45,283 nt of DNA from Halomonas maura. GTDB lineage: Bacteria; Pseudomonadota; Gammaproteobacteria; Pseudomonadales; Halomonadaceae. The notes beneath the pieces are model-generated. The model did no database searches and was not told where the DNA came from. It worked only from the letters and a program-made list of their open reading frames with translations. The stretch covers positions 1,838-47,120 of the forward strand of contig NZ_JAUFPQ010000028.1 of the NCBI RefSeq assembly GCF_030409305.1. The letters are read 5' to 3'. Both the position numbers and the translations under genes were made by a program. Position 1 is the stretch's first letter; each line of letters begins with the position of its first letter. Of the stretch, positions 25,888-34,649 are shown piece by piece.

Positions 25888-26781
25888 TCAATGGGACAGC
25901 ACCCAGTCCAGGAAGGCCTGCTTGGCGGGACTGCGGTCCTCCGGGTGCACATCGATCACCCCATAGCCGTTGTCAGATTTCAGGCTGAGCGCCTCCAGCC
26001 CCACCAGCATGCCGCGCTCGAGCAGGTCATCGACCAACCCCCGCCAGCCCAGTGCCACCCCCTGCCCGGCAATCGCCGCCTGCACCAGCAACGGGTAGTT
26101 GTTGAAGATCAGCTCCGACGGGGCCAGGTGGGCCTGCCCCCCCAGGTGCTCGAAGTAGCCGGGCCAGTCCAGCCAGCGTTGCCCCTGGTCGGCGGTCAGC
26201 GTCAACAGCGGCACCTCACCGAGCCCGGCCAGGTCACCGATCGGGCCATGCTGGTCCAGGAAGCCGGCACTGCAGACCGGAAACACCTCCTCGTCGAGCA
26301 GCCGTGTCCCCCTCTCCAGCCCCCGCTGGTCGCTGAACACGATGGCGATATCGACCTCCTGCCCCTGCCAGTCGAAGACCCCCTGGTTGGTCATGATCCG
26401 CACGTCGATGTGCGGGTGGCGGTGGCGGAAATCCGGCAACCGAGGCAACAGCCAGTACGAGGCCAGGGAGAAGTCGGTGAGGATGTTCAACCGGGGATTG
26501 CGGTGGCGCCGCTGCAGGCGGTCGATCGTGTTCTCGATGGTCGCGAAGCCCTCCTGGACGGCGCCGAACAGCGCCTGCCCCGGCTCGGTCAACCGCACGC
26601 CGCGATAGACACGATCGAACAGCCGCAGGCCGAGCTGCTCCTCGAGGGCCCGCACCTGCTGGCTGACGGCCGACTGGGTGGAACGCAACTCCTTGGCGGC
26701 GGCGGTGAAACTCAGGTGACGGGCGGCCGACTCGAAGACCCGCAGGCCGTTGGGCGACACTCGTCTGCTCATCAGTGTCAT
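25888..26781 (-). CDS. LysR-family regulator, choline-sulfate type
   Basis: The 297-residue protein has a LysR HTH (about 8-67: GLRVFESAARHLSFTAAAKEL, STQSAVSQQVRALEEQLG) and a substrate-binding domain. It lies head to head with choline sulfatase across 115 bp, the arrangement known for the choline-sulfate utilisation regulator, and the SPNGLRVFESAARHLSFTAAA start has the GcvA-like style of that group. Start at 26779-26781 (MTLMSRR) or 26770-26772 (MSRR) cannot be decided; neither has a clear ribosome binding site. It probably activates betC in response to choline sulfate or choline; that is inference from context. Confidence 0.85.
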   Translation of the reverse strand: MTLMSRRVSPNGLRVFESAARHLSFTAAAKELRSTQSAVSQQVRALEEQLGLRLFDRVYRGVRLTEPGQALFGAVQEGFATIENTIDRLQRRHRNPRLNILTDFSLASYWLLPRLPDFRHRHPHIDVRIMTNQGVFDWQGQEVDIAIVFSDQRGLERGTRLLDEEVFPVCSAGFLDQHGPIGDLAGLGEVPLLTLTADQGQRWLDWPGYFEHLGGQAHLAPSELIFNNYPLLVQAAIAGQGVALGWRGLVDDLLERGMLVGLEALSLKSDNGYGVIDVHPEDRSPAKQAFLDWVLSH

Positions 26782-26789
26782 TAGTTCAT

Positions 26790-26837
26790 CTAATCCCAGA
26801 CATAAAAAAACAGCGAGTTTACAGGATGTCAGATTAG
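26790..26837. promoter_or_regulatory. Dyad between LysR and betC
   Basis: CTAATC (26790-26795) and GATTAG (26832-26837) form an inverted pair, with partly matching flanks (CAGACAT and ATGTC), between the divergent starts. An A-tract lies between them. It is a candidate LysR binding region; spacing is wider than a single LysR site. Confidence 0.35.
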
Positions 26838-26896
26838 CATAGAGACTGTCTCCCGACGCCAATCATTCCCCTGCACCCCTCGGGAGGCTCTCGCCG

Positions 26897-28426
26897 ATGT
26901 CCAGTAAACAGCCGAATATCCTGTTCCTCATGGCGGATCAGATGGCCGCTCCGTCACTGCCCTTCTACGGCCACAAGGTCGTCAAGACCCCCAACCTGTC
27001 GCGGCTGGCGGAAGAGGGCGTGGTGTTCGACTCGGCCTATTGCAACAGCCCGCTGTGCGCTCCGTCGCGTTTCACCCTGATGGCCGGCCAGCTGCCCTCG
27101 CGGATCGGCGGCTTCGACAACGCCGCCGAGCTCTCCGCCGATACGCCGACCTATGCCCACTACCTGCGCGATGCCGGTTACCTCACGGCGCTGACCGGCA
27201 AGATGCACTTCTGCGGCCCGGACCAGCTGCACGGCTTCGAGGAACGCCTGACCTCCGACATCTACCCGGCCGACTTCGGCTGGTTCGTCGATTGGGAGAA
27301 CTTCGAGGAACTCCCGAGCTACTACCACAACATGTCGTCGGTCACCCAGGCCGGGCCTTGCGTGCGTTCCAACCAGCTCGACTTCGACGACGAGGTGACC
27401 TTCCGCGCTCAGCGCTTCCTCTACGACTACGCGCGCAGCGACCGGGATCGTCCCTTCTGCCTGACGGTCTCGCTGACCCACCCCCACGACCCCTACACCA
27501 TCCCGCAGGAGTACTGGGACCGCTACGATCACGACGAGATCGACATGCCCAGGGTGCCCTACTCCCGGGAGCTGATGGACCCGCACTCCAGGCGCCTGCG
27601 TCAGGTCTACCAGTGCGACGAGGACACCATCACCGACGAGCAGATCCGCAATGCGCGCCGGGCCTACTACGGGGCCATCAGCTACGTCGACGACCAGCTC
27701 GGCAAGGTGCTCCAGGCCCTGAAGGACAGCGGCCTGGAAGAGGACACCATCATCGTCTTCTCCGGTGACCACGGCGATATGCTCGGCGAGCGGGGCCTGT
27801 GGTACAAGATGAGCTGGTTCGAGGGCTCCGCCCGGGTGCCGATGATCGTCCATGCCCCGGGGCGCTTCGCCGCCGGCCGGGTCAAGCAGTCCGTCTCCAC
27901 CATGGACCTGCTGCCGACCTTCGCCGAATGGGGCAACGACGGCCAGGCCCCGCAGTACGCGGTGCCCGTCGACGGGCGCAGCCTGAATCCGCACCTGACC
28001 GGCGCGGGCGGCCATGACGAGGTGATCGGCGAATACTGCGGCGAAGGCGCCATCGCGCCGCTGCTGATGATCCGCCGCGGACGCTACAAGTTCGTCCACT
28101 CCACCCCGGACCCCGACCAGCTGTTCGACCTCGAAGCCGACCCGCTGGAGCTGACCAACCTGGCCGAGGCCCCGGAGCACCAGGACCTGTGCAAGCAGTT
28201 CCGCAACGAGGTGGCAAGTCGCTGGGACATCGAACAGCTGCACCAGCAGGTGCTCGACAGCCAGCGTCGCCGCAAGCTGGTCGCCCGCGCCAACATGAAG
28301 GGCAAGGTCACGCCCTGGGACCACCAGCCGCATTTCGATGCCAGCGTCCAGTACATGCGCAACACCATCGACCTGGATGACCTCGAGGCGCGTTCCCGCT
28401 TCCCGAAAGTGGCCGACGATCGGTAA
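26897..28426 (+). CDS. betC: Choline-sulfatase
   Basis: The 509-residue protein is a type I sulfatase that hydrolyses choline O-sulfate to choline and sulfate. The formylglycine motif CAPSR is at residues 54-58 in NSPLCAPSRFTLMAGQ; D14 in LMADQ is a metal ligand; GKMHFCGPDQLHGFE and SGDHGDMLGERGLWYK are family segments. The C-terminal extension from about 430 with WDIEQLHQQVLDSQRRR and PWDHQPHFDA is specific for choline-sulfatases. ATG at 26897 follows CGGGAGG. Product choline would feed betaine synthesis encoded elsewhere. Confidence 0.96.
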   Translation: MSSKQPNILFLMADQMAAPSLPFYGHKVVKTPNLSRLAEEGVVFDSAYCNSPLCAPSRFTLMAGQLPSRIGGFDNAAELSADTPTYAHYLRDAGYLTALTGKMHFCGPDQLHGFEERLTSDIYPADFGWFVDWENFEELPSYYHNMSSVTQAGPCVRSNQLDFDDEVTFRAQRFLYDYARSDRDRPFCLTVSLTHPHDPYTIPQEYWDRYDHDEIDMPRVPYSRELMDPHSRRLRQVYQCDEDTITDEQIRNARRAYYGAISYVDDQLGKVLQALKDSGLEEDTIIVFSGDHGDMLGERGLWYKMSWFEGSARVPMIVHAPGRFAAGRVKQSVSTMDLLPTFAEWGNDGQAPQYAVPVDGRSLNPHLTGAGGHDEVIGEYCGEGAIAPLLMIRRGRYKFVHSTPDPDQLFDLEADPLELTNLAEAPEHQDLCKQFRNEVASRWDIEQLHQQVLDSQRRRKLVARANMKGKVTPWDHQPHFDASVQYMRNTIDLDDLEARSRFPKVADDR

Positions 28427-28482
28427 TGCCGATGCCATCGCTCGGTCGCGAATCGCAGACGGGCCAGGGCAGCCAGCGACGC

Positions 28483-28605
28483 TGGCTGCCCTTCACGAGC
28501 TGGCGGCGTTATCGGCCCCCCGGGACGATCCGCCGCGATGCCGTGACTGGCCTGTCCGCTACCGTACTGGTGGTCCCGCAGGAGGTGGCCGATGGCCTGC
28601 TCGCC
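28483..28605 (+). pseudogene. N-terminal remnant of a SulP sulfate permease
   Basis: The frame encodes WLPFTSWRRYRPPGTIRRD followed by AVTGLSATVLVVPQEVADGLLA. This matches the start of SulP transporters (cytosolic lead, then RD-AGLTVA-LL-PQ-MAYALLAG). After residue GLLA the similarity stops and the frame goes on with unrelated charged sequence to a stop at 28863. It lies between choline sulfatase, which releases sulfate, and a BCCT transporter, so a sulfate carrier once fitted here. The rest of the 28427-28910 gap holds no gene I can recognise. Confidence 0.55.
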
Positions 28606-28910
28606 CGGCCCGAGCCCGAGGTCGCGGCCCGTCTGACCCGGGCGAGCAGGCGCCACGCTGACCCCGATGACAACGAGATAACAATGCAGGAGGCGACTCC
28701 CATGACACGACGCCCCCCACACCCCGGTGGGACGCATCGAGCGAAGCACCTCGTCTGTCCCCACTCGGTCCTGATCGATGCCAGGACCTTCACCGACCGC
28801 TACATGGCCTTCTTCCATGCCGGACTGGACCGGAGCACAACATCCAGAGTTGTTGATGCATGAGGCAACATCCTCACTGTTCTGAACCTAACAATAAGGA
28901 GCAGCATCCC

Positions 28911-30551
28911 ATGAGTAGTCCAAGCAAATCGGCCTCTCCCCCCGTGACCAGCGACATGCAGACGGATTACGTCGTCGGCCAGGACAATATCGAAGGCCGG
29001 CTGGGCCCCATCGGCTTCGATATCCACAACCGGGTCTTCGTCGTCTCGGCGCTCGCCTCGGTCGTCTTCATCGTCCTCACCCTGCTGTTCCCGGAGCGGG
29101 CGGGGAGCATCTTCCAGTCCATCGTCGCCTTCTCTACCGGGACGCTTGACTGGTACTTCATGATCCTGGTGGACTTCTTCATCGTGTTCTGCCTGGCGCT
29201 CGTCGTCCTGCCCTACGGCAAGGTCCGGCTGGGCGGGCCCGATGCCCGTCCGGAGCACAGTTACCTGTCCTGGTTCGCCTTGCTGTTCACCGCCGGGATC
29301 GGCATCGGCCTGCTGTTCTTCAGCGTGCTGGAGCCGGTCTATCATGCCAACGTCTCCCTCCCCCTAGGCATTGCCTCGCCGTTCGGGGCCGATGGTGAAC
29401 TGAACCCGGAGGCGATTGGCGAAGCCACCGCCATGGGCATCGCCGGCACCTTCCTCCATTGGGGGCTGCATGGCTGGGCCGTCTACGTGGTCATGGCGCT
29501 GGCGCTGGCCCTCTTCACCTACAACAAGGGCCTGCCCTTCTCCATCCGTTCGGCGTTCTTCCCGATCCTCGGCGATCGCGTCTGGGGCTGGCCGGGCCAT
29601 CTGATCGACATCCTGGCGGTGTTCTCGACCCTGTTCGGCCTGGCCACGGCACTCGGCCTCGGCGCCCAGCAGGCCAATGCGGGGATGAATTTCGTCTTCG
29701 GCCTGGACGTCAACACCACCACCCAGGTCATCGTGATCCTGCTGGTGACCGCGGTGGCCCTGGTGTCGGTCTGGCGCGGCCTGGAGGGGGGCGTGAAGAA
29801 GCTCTCCGAGATCAACATGGTCCTCGCCGTGTTGTTCTTCTTCTTCGTGCTGTTCGCCGGCCCGACCCTGGTGGGCCTGAACGGGTTCTGGTCGGGGCTT
29901 TCGACCTACGTGACGGACTTCATCCCCTTGTCGGCCCCCTTCGGTCGTGACGATGATTCCTACCGTCAGGCCTGGTCGGTCTTCTACTGGGCCTGGTGGG
30001 TCAGCTGGGCGCCGTTCGTCGGCATGTTCATCGCCCGGGTGTCGCGGGGCCGCACGGTTCGGGAGTTCGTGATCTGTGTGCTGTTGGTGCCCAGCCTGTT
30101 CATCTTCATCTGGATGGGCGTGTTCGGCGGCATCGCGCTCGATCAGCTCTATGCCGACCCCGCCGGCAGCCTGGTCAAGGACTACGTGATCGACAATTAC
30201 AGCCCCGAACTGTCGCTGTTCGGCATGCTCAATGAACTGCCGCTGACGGGCCTGATGTCGACCCTCGGCATCATCCTGGCGTTGATCTTCTTCGTCACCT
30301 CGTCCGATTCCGGCTCGCTGGTGATCGATACCATCACCGCCGGCGGCAAGATCGACGCGCCCCGGCCCCAGCGCATGTTCTGGGCGACGGTGGAAGGCCT
30401 GATCGCCATCGTGCTGCTGATCGGCGGCGGCCTCTCGGCACTCCAGGCCGGGGTGACGGCGACGGCGATCCCGTTCTCCATCGTGATGCTGGTGATGTGC
30501 TATACCATCATCAAGGCGCTGAACGGCGAGCTGCGCCGCACACCGACCTGA
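28911..30551 (+). CDS. BCCT-family transporter (choline/choline-sulfate/betaine)
   Basis: The 546-residue membrane protein is a betaine-choline-carnitine transporter with 12 helices. The aromatic box region FYWAWWVSWAPFVGMFIAR lies at 358-376 and the glycine-rich helix FTAGIGIGLLFFSV at 126-139. The C-terminal tail after the last helix is only about 10-15 residues, much shorter than the regulatory tail of E. coli BetT. ATG at 28911 follows AAGGAG. Placement after betC suggests import of choline sulfate or choline; the family does not fix the substrate. Confidence 0.9.
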   Translation: MSSPSKSASPPVTSDMQTDYVVGQDNIEGRLGPIGFDIHNRVFVVSALASVVFIVLTLLFPERAGSIFQSIVAFSTGTLDWYFMILVDFFIVFCLALVVLPYGKVRLGGPDARPEHSYLSWFALLFTAGIGIGLLFFSVLEPVYHANVSLPLGIASPFGADGELNPEAIGEATAMGIAGTFLHWGLHGWAVYVVMALALALFTYNKGLPFSIRSAFFPILGDRVWGWPGHLIDILAVFSTLFGLATALGLGAQQANAGMNFVFGLDVNTTTQVIVILLVTAVALVSVWRGLEGGVKKLSEINMVLAVLFFFFVLFAGPTLVGLNGFWSGLSTYVTDFIPLSAPFGRDDDSYRQAWSVFYWAWWVSWAPFVGMFIARVSRGRTVREFVICVLLVPSLFIFIWMGVFGGIALDQLYADPAGSLVKDYVIDNYSPELSLFGMLNELPLTGLMSTLGIILALIFFVTSSDSGSLVIDTITAGGKIDAPRPQRMFWATVEGLIAIVLLIGGGLSALQAGVTATAIPFSIVMLVMCYTIIKALNGELRRTPT

Positions 30552-30556
30552 AGAAG

Positions 30557-30623
30557 GCGGGGGACATCGCTCCCCCGCGAGGATCGAGCCAGGCCCCGTC
30601 GCAACCACGGCGGGGCCTGGCTC
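30557..30623 (+). terminator. Two hairpins after the BCCT gene
   Basis: GCGGGGGA (30557-30564) pairs with TCCCCCGC (30571-30578), and a 13-bp stem GAGCCAGGCCCCG (30586-30598) pairs with CGGGGCCTGGCTC (30611-30623). There is no clear T run after either. Together they probably end the betC-BCCT transcript. Confidence 0.55.
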
Positions 30624-30746
30624 GTCATGGGCGATACCGACTCGGCGCCCGGCTCACCCCGCTGACGCGGCCTCGACGCCCATGGCGCCGCTCCCGGCGA
30701 TTTGGCATGCTGAGTCGAGGCGTCAGGCGAGCGAGAGGAGACCATC

Positions 30747-31013
30747 ATGGCCGGTGGCTGGTCGAGAGACGGCGATGTCCAGCAGCAGATCGACGACAGC
30801 GTGCGCGACGAGCTCGAACGGGCGAGGCGTGCCCTGCCCCGCGGCGAGAGTGCCCGCCACTGCGACGAATGCGGGGAACCGATCCCCGAGGCGCGCCGAC
30901 AGGCCGTCCCCGGGGTGCGACTCTGCCTCGACTGCCAGGCCGCGCTGGACAAGCGGCGAGGCCCGGCCGCCGGGCACAACCGGCGAGGCAGCAAGGACAG
31001 CCAGCTGCGCTGA
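30747..31013 (+). CDS. ybiI: DksA/TraR C4-type zinc finger protein YbiI
   Basis: The 88-residue protein has the same length as E. coli YbiI and ends in the same NRRGSKDSQLR. The zinc finger is C39-x2-C42 and C60-x2-C63 in HCDECGEPIPEARR and GVRLCLDCQ. It lacks the long coiled coil of DksA, so whether it acts on RNA polymerase is unknown. ATG at 30747 follows GAGGAGA. It is a single gene with its own upstream region. Confidence 0.92.
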   Translation: MAGGWSRDGDVQQQIDDSVRDELERARRALPRGESARHCDECGEPIPEARRQAVPGVRLCLDCQAALDKRRGPAAGHNRRGSKDSQLR

Positions 31014-31153
31014 TGCCGCCATCGCCACGAGGGCCCGGCGACCTCCGCGGCCGCGAGGGCGCCAGGCCCACAACCGGCATGGACCCTGCGCGGTCGCGTC
31101 GCCAGGCGCATGATAGACTCGGCGGGACATTCTCGATCAGGAACCCATGCGCC

Positions 31154-32731
31154 ATGTCCCTCGATGAGCTTCACCTGAACCTGCGCAACCTGACGCCGGA
31201 CGACTACCCCGAGCTCAAGGCGCTGATGGATGCCGTCTACCACGACATCGGCGGCGCCTGGCCGGAACACACCATCGAGAAGCTGATCCAGGAATTCCCG
31301 GACGGTCAGATCGCCATCGAGGACGACGGCACGCTGGTCGGGGTGGCCCTGACCGTGCGGGTCGACTACGACGACTTCTCCAACCCCCACCAGTACGACG
31401 ACCTGATCGGCCAGCGCGAGATCATCCTCAACGATCCCGAGGGCGACGCCATGTACGGCCTGGACGTGCTGATCCACCCGGACTATCGCGGCTACCGCCT
31501 GGGCCGCCGCCTCTACGAGGCGCGCAAGGAGCTGTGCCGCTCGATGAACCTGCGGGCGATCCTCGCCGGCGGGCGCATCCCCCAGTACCACCAGCATGCC
31601 GAGGAGCTCTCGCCCACCGAGTACATCGACAAGGTGGCCCGCAAGGAGATCCACGACCCCATCCTCTCCTTCCAGCTGGCCAACGACTTCCAGGTCAAGC
31701 GCCTGCTGCGCAAGTACCTGCCCGAGGACGAGAAGTCCCAGGGCTATGCGACCCTGCTGGAGTGGAACAACATCCTCTTCGAGCCGGCCGAGCGGGTGCT
31801 CGAGACCCGCCCCACCCAGGTGCGGGTCGGCAGCGTCCAGTGGCAGATGCGCGAGTTCGCCTCGGTGGAGGCGGTACTGCAGCAGGTGGAGTACTTCGTC
31901 GACGCCCTGGCCGACTACCAGAGCGACTTCGCCGTCTTCCCGGAGCTGTTCAACGCCCCCCTGATGGGCCTGCAGGACCGCGCCGCCCAGCAGGACCAGA
32001 TCGCCGCCATCCGCTTCCTGGCGGGGTTCACCGAGAGCTTCAAGACCGAGCTGTCGCGCATGGCGGTGGCCTACAACATCAACATCGTGGCCGGCTCGAT
32101 GATCGAGGAACAGGCCGACGGCCGTCTCTACAACGTCGCCTACCTGTGCCACCGGGACGGCACCCTGGAGTGCCAGACCAAGCTGCACATCACCCCCCAG
32201 GAACGGCGCGACTGGGTGATCGAGGGCGGCGACGAGCTGCAGGTGTTCGAGACCGATGCGGGCCGGGTGGGCATCCTGATCTGCTACGACGTGGAGTTTC
32301 CCGAACTCTCGCGGCTGCTCGCCGACCAGGACATGGACATCCTCTTCGTGCCCTTCTGGACCGACACCAAGAACGGCTACCTGCGGGTGCGTCACTGCGC
32401 CCAGGCGCGAGCCATCGAGAACGAATGCTACGTGGTGCTGTGCGGCAGTGTCGGCAACGTCCCCTCCATCGAGAACATGGAGATCCAGTACGCCCAGTCC
32501 TCGGTGTTCTCGCCCTCGGACTTCGCCTTCCCCCACGATGCCGTGCTGGCCGAGACCACGCCCAACACCGAGATGATCATGTTCTCGGACCTCGACCTGA
32601 CCCGGCTGACGGTGGTGCGCAACGAGGGCTCGGTGACCAACCTCAAGGACCGCCGTCAGGATCTCTTCGACCTGCGTCTGCGGGACTGGTCCTGGAAGTC
32701 CGGGGGCCGCACCGGCCTGGAGGAGAACTGA
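31154..32731 (+). CDS. GNAT acetyltransferase-nitrilase fusion protein
   Basis: The 525-residue protein has two domains: an N-terminal GNAT domain (about 8-200; acetyl-CoA loop in HPDYRGYRLGRRLYEARKEL at 108-127) and a C-terminal carbon-nitrogen hydrolase domain (about 222-500) with the Glu-Lys-Cys triad E264 in FPELFNAP, K343 in QTKLHIT and C377 in ILICYDVEFPE. Such fusions are known in proteobacteria but their substrate is not settled. The start at 31154 follows only a weak AACCC; the upstream in-frame extension is not protein-like. The next gene starts 4 bp after the stop, so mtfA is likely cotranscribed. Confidence 0.9.
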   Translation: MSLDELHLNLRNLTPDDYPELKALMDAVYHDIGGAWPEHTIEKLIQEFPDGQIAIEDDGTLVGVALTVRVDYDDFSNPHQYDDLIGQREIILNDPEGDAMYGLDVLIHPDYRGYRLGRRLYEARKELCRSMNLRAILAGGRIPQYHQHAEELSPTEYIDKVARKEIHDPILSFQLANDFQVKRLLRKYLPEDEKSQGYATLLEWNNILFEPAERVLETRPTQVRVGSVQWQMREFASVEAVLQQVEYFVDALADYQSDFAVFPELFNAPLMGLQDRAAQQDQIAAIRFLAGFTESFKTELSRMAVAYNINIVAGSMIEEQADGRLYNVAYLCHRDGTLECQTKLHITPQERRDWVIEGGDELQVFETDAGRVGILICYDVEFPELSRLLADQDMDILFVPFWTDTKNGYLRVRHCAQARAIENECYVVLCGSVGNVPSIENMEIQYAQSSVFSPSDFAFPHDAVLAETTPNTEMIMFSDLDLTRLTVVRNEGSVTNLKDRRQDLFDLRLRDWSWKSGGRTGLEEN

Positions 32732-32735
32732 GGGC

Positions 32736-33545
32736 GTGTTCGGCAGGCTGACACGCTGGCGCAACGCCTGGTTCGAGAGTCGTCATCCGTTTCCCGAGGC
32801 CGACTGGCGGGAGGCCCGGGCGCGGCTGCCGCTGCTCGCGGCCGTGCCGGAACCGGCGGCCTCCCGCCTCGGCCATCGGGCCTGGCGCTTCGCCCACGCC
32901 AAGCGCCTGAGCCGGCATCCCGCGCTGGCCGACGCGCTGAGCCTCGATGTCGCGGACCGGTTGGCCATCGCCGCCCAGGCCTGCCTGCTGACGCTGGGCT
33001 GGAGCGAGGGGGAACATCGCGATGCCTTCGCCAATGTCCACGAGATCCTGATCCTGCCCGATGCCTTCCAGCGTCGCGTGGAGGAGCTCGACGCGTTCGG
33101 GGTGATGCACGAGTACGACGACCAGCGGGTCGGCGAGACCTCCCATCAGGGCCCGGTGGTGGTGGCCTATCCCGACCTGATGGCCAGTGGCGGCCTGGAT
33201 GGCTTCAATGTGCTGATCCATGAGCTGGCCCACAAGCTGGACATGGCCAACTCCCTGGACGCCGACGGCTTTCCGCCGCTGCCCGGCGACATCGCGCCCC
33301 AGGACTGGCACCGGGAGTTCACCGCGGTCTGGGACGACCTCCAGGCCCGGCTGGCCCGCGGCGAGGCCACCCCCATCGACGACTATGCCGCCAGTCACCC
33401 GGGAGAATGCTTCGCGGTGGCCTGCGAATACTTCTTCACCGCCCCCGATGTCCTGCACGCTGCCTATCCGGCACTCTACGCGCTGCTGACGCGTTATTTC
33501 CGCCAGGCCCCGCCCTGGCGACACGACGCATTTCCCCCTTCTTAA
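32736..33545 (+). CDS. mtfA: MtfA-like zinc-dependent peptidase
   Basis: The 269-residue protein matches the M90 (MtfA) family. The gluzincin motif HELAH lies at 162-166 in NVLIHELAHKLDMANSLDADG, and E231 in FAVACEYFF is the likely third zinc ligand. The start is GTG at 32736, just behind the GNAT-nitrilase gene. In E. coli MtfA binds the Mlc repressor and is activated by it; whether this one has a similar partner is unknown. The protein is about as long as its E. coli relative. Confidence 0.9.
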   Translation: MFGRLTRWRNAWFESRHPFPEADWREARARLPLLAAVPEPAASRLGHRAWRFAHAKRLSRHPALADALSLDVADRLAIAAQACLLTLGWSEGEHRDAFANVHEILILPDAFQRRVEELDAFGVMHEYDDQRVGETSHQGPVVVAYPDLMASGGLDGFNVLIHELAHKLDMANSLDADGFPPLPGDIAPQDWHREFTAVWDDLQARLARGEATPIDDYAASHPGECFAVACEYFFTAPDVLHAAYPALYALLTRYFRQAPPWRHDAFPPS

Positions 33546-33606
33546 GCCTGTGATAAGAATGATCGGGTGATATTCGGACCCGGTCCGCAAGCGTAGAGAA
33601 CCCGCA

Positions 33607-34371
33607 GTGACAGCTCCCCAGATATCCGTGATCATTCCCGCCCGGGACGAGTCGGGCAACCTGCCGAGCCTGCTCGACGAGATCGCCGACGCCCTGGCCG
33701 CTCTCGATCACGAGGTGCTGGTGGTGGACGATGGCTCCCGGGATGGCAGTTGGGCACTGCTCGAGGCACGGGCCGCCGAGGATGCCCGACTGCGCCCCCT
33801 GCGCCATATCGAGAGTGCCGGCCAGAGCACCGCGGTGTGGCAGGCCGGTCACGCGGCACGCGGCGAGTGGCTGGCCACCCTCGACGGCGATGGCCAGAAC
33901 GACCCGGCGGACCTGCCGGCCCTGATCGGCCGGGCCTGTCAGGGCGATGTCACCCTGGTCGCCGGCCATCGCACCCGCCGCCATGACGACTGGCTCAAGC
34001 GCGTCTCGTCGTGGGTCGCCAACGGCGTGCGAGCGCGGCTGCTCAAGGATGCCACCCCGGATACCGGCTGCGGGCTAAAGGTCATCCGTCGCGAGGCCTT
34101 CCTGCGCCTGCCCTACTTCGATCACATGCACCGCTTCCTTCCGGCGCTGATCCAGGCCCAGGGCGGCCGCTGCGTCTCGCTGCCCGTCAACCACCGCCCG
34201 CGGGGCGCCGGCCGCTCGCATTACGGCCTCAACAACCGGCTCTGGGCCGGCCTGATCGACATGGTCGGGGTGATGTGGCTGCGGCACCGCTCCAGGCTGC
34301 CGGCGCCCCTGGAGGCACCTCACCGGGAGACGCTCGCCGGGCCGGCCGAGGCCGCAAGGAGCGAGACATGA
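33607..34371 (+). CDS. GT2 glycosyltransferase (dolichol-phosphate-mannose-synthase-like)
   Basis: The 254-residue protein is a GT-A fold glycosyltransferase: ISVIIPARDESGNLPSLL at 6-23, VLVVDDGSRDGS at 37-48, LDGDGQNDPADLPAL as the DxD region, and NHRPRGAGRSHYGL near the C-terminus, as in polyprenyl-phosphate sugar transferases. No membrane helices follow the catalytic domain. The start is GTG at 33607. It overlaps the next gene by 4 bp (ATGA). It would load a sugar onto a lipid carrier for the ArnT-like enzyme two genes on. Confidence 0.88.
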   Translation: MTAPQISVIIPARDESGNLPSLLDEIADALAALDHEVLVVDDGSRDGSWALLEARAAEDARLRPLRHIESAGQSTAVWQAGHAARGEWLATLDGDGQNDPADLPALIGRACQGDVTLVAGHRTRRHDDWLKRVSSWVANGVRARLLKDATPDTGCGLKVIRREAFLRLPYFDHMHRFLPALIQAQGGRCVSLPVNHRPRGAGRSHYGLNNRLWAGLIDMVGVMWLRHRSRLPAPLEAPHRETLAGPAEAARSET

Positions 34372-34649
34372 ACACCGAGTGGCTATGGCTGGGCGTCGGC
34401 TTCCTCGGCCAGGCGCTGTTCTCCGCCCGATTCCTGGTGCAGTGGCTAGCCAGCGAGCGGGCCCGGCGCAGCATCGTGCCCCTCGCCTTCTGGTTGTTCA
34501 GCCTGGCCGGCGGCATCACGCTGCTGGCCTACGCCCTCTACCGACGCGACCCGGTGTTCATCGCCGGCCAGGGGGCGGGACTGTTCATCTACACTCGCAA
34601 CCTGGTGCTGATCCGCCGCGAGGTCCGGCTGAGCCGGACTCGCCAGTGA
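34368..34649 (+). CDS. Small LAB_N-domain membrane protein
   Basis: The 93-residue protein with three hydrophobic segments (about 5-22, 38-56, 64-82) matches the lipid-A-disaccharide-synthase N-terminal (LAB_N) domain family found as stand-alone proteins next to GT2 and ArnT-like genes. Typical words are LGQALFSARFLVQWLASE and IVPLAFWLFSLAGG. It overlaps its upstream neighbour by 4 bp and the next gene begins at its stop. It may be a scaffold or a small lipid-carrier transporter; the function is not known. Confidence 0.85.
   Translation: MNTEWLWLGVGFLGQALFSARFLVQWLASERARRSIVPLAFWLFSLAGGITLLAYALYRRDPVFIAGQGAGLFIYTRNLVLIRREVRLSRTRQ

Noticed and set aside
28684..28863. Small ORF with MTRRPPHPGGTHRAK and a GGAGG upstream, before the BCCT gene
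   Set aside because: A good ribosome binding site but no recognisable domain; part of a longer chance frame that follows the SulP remnant.
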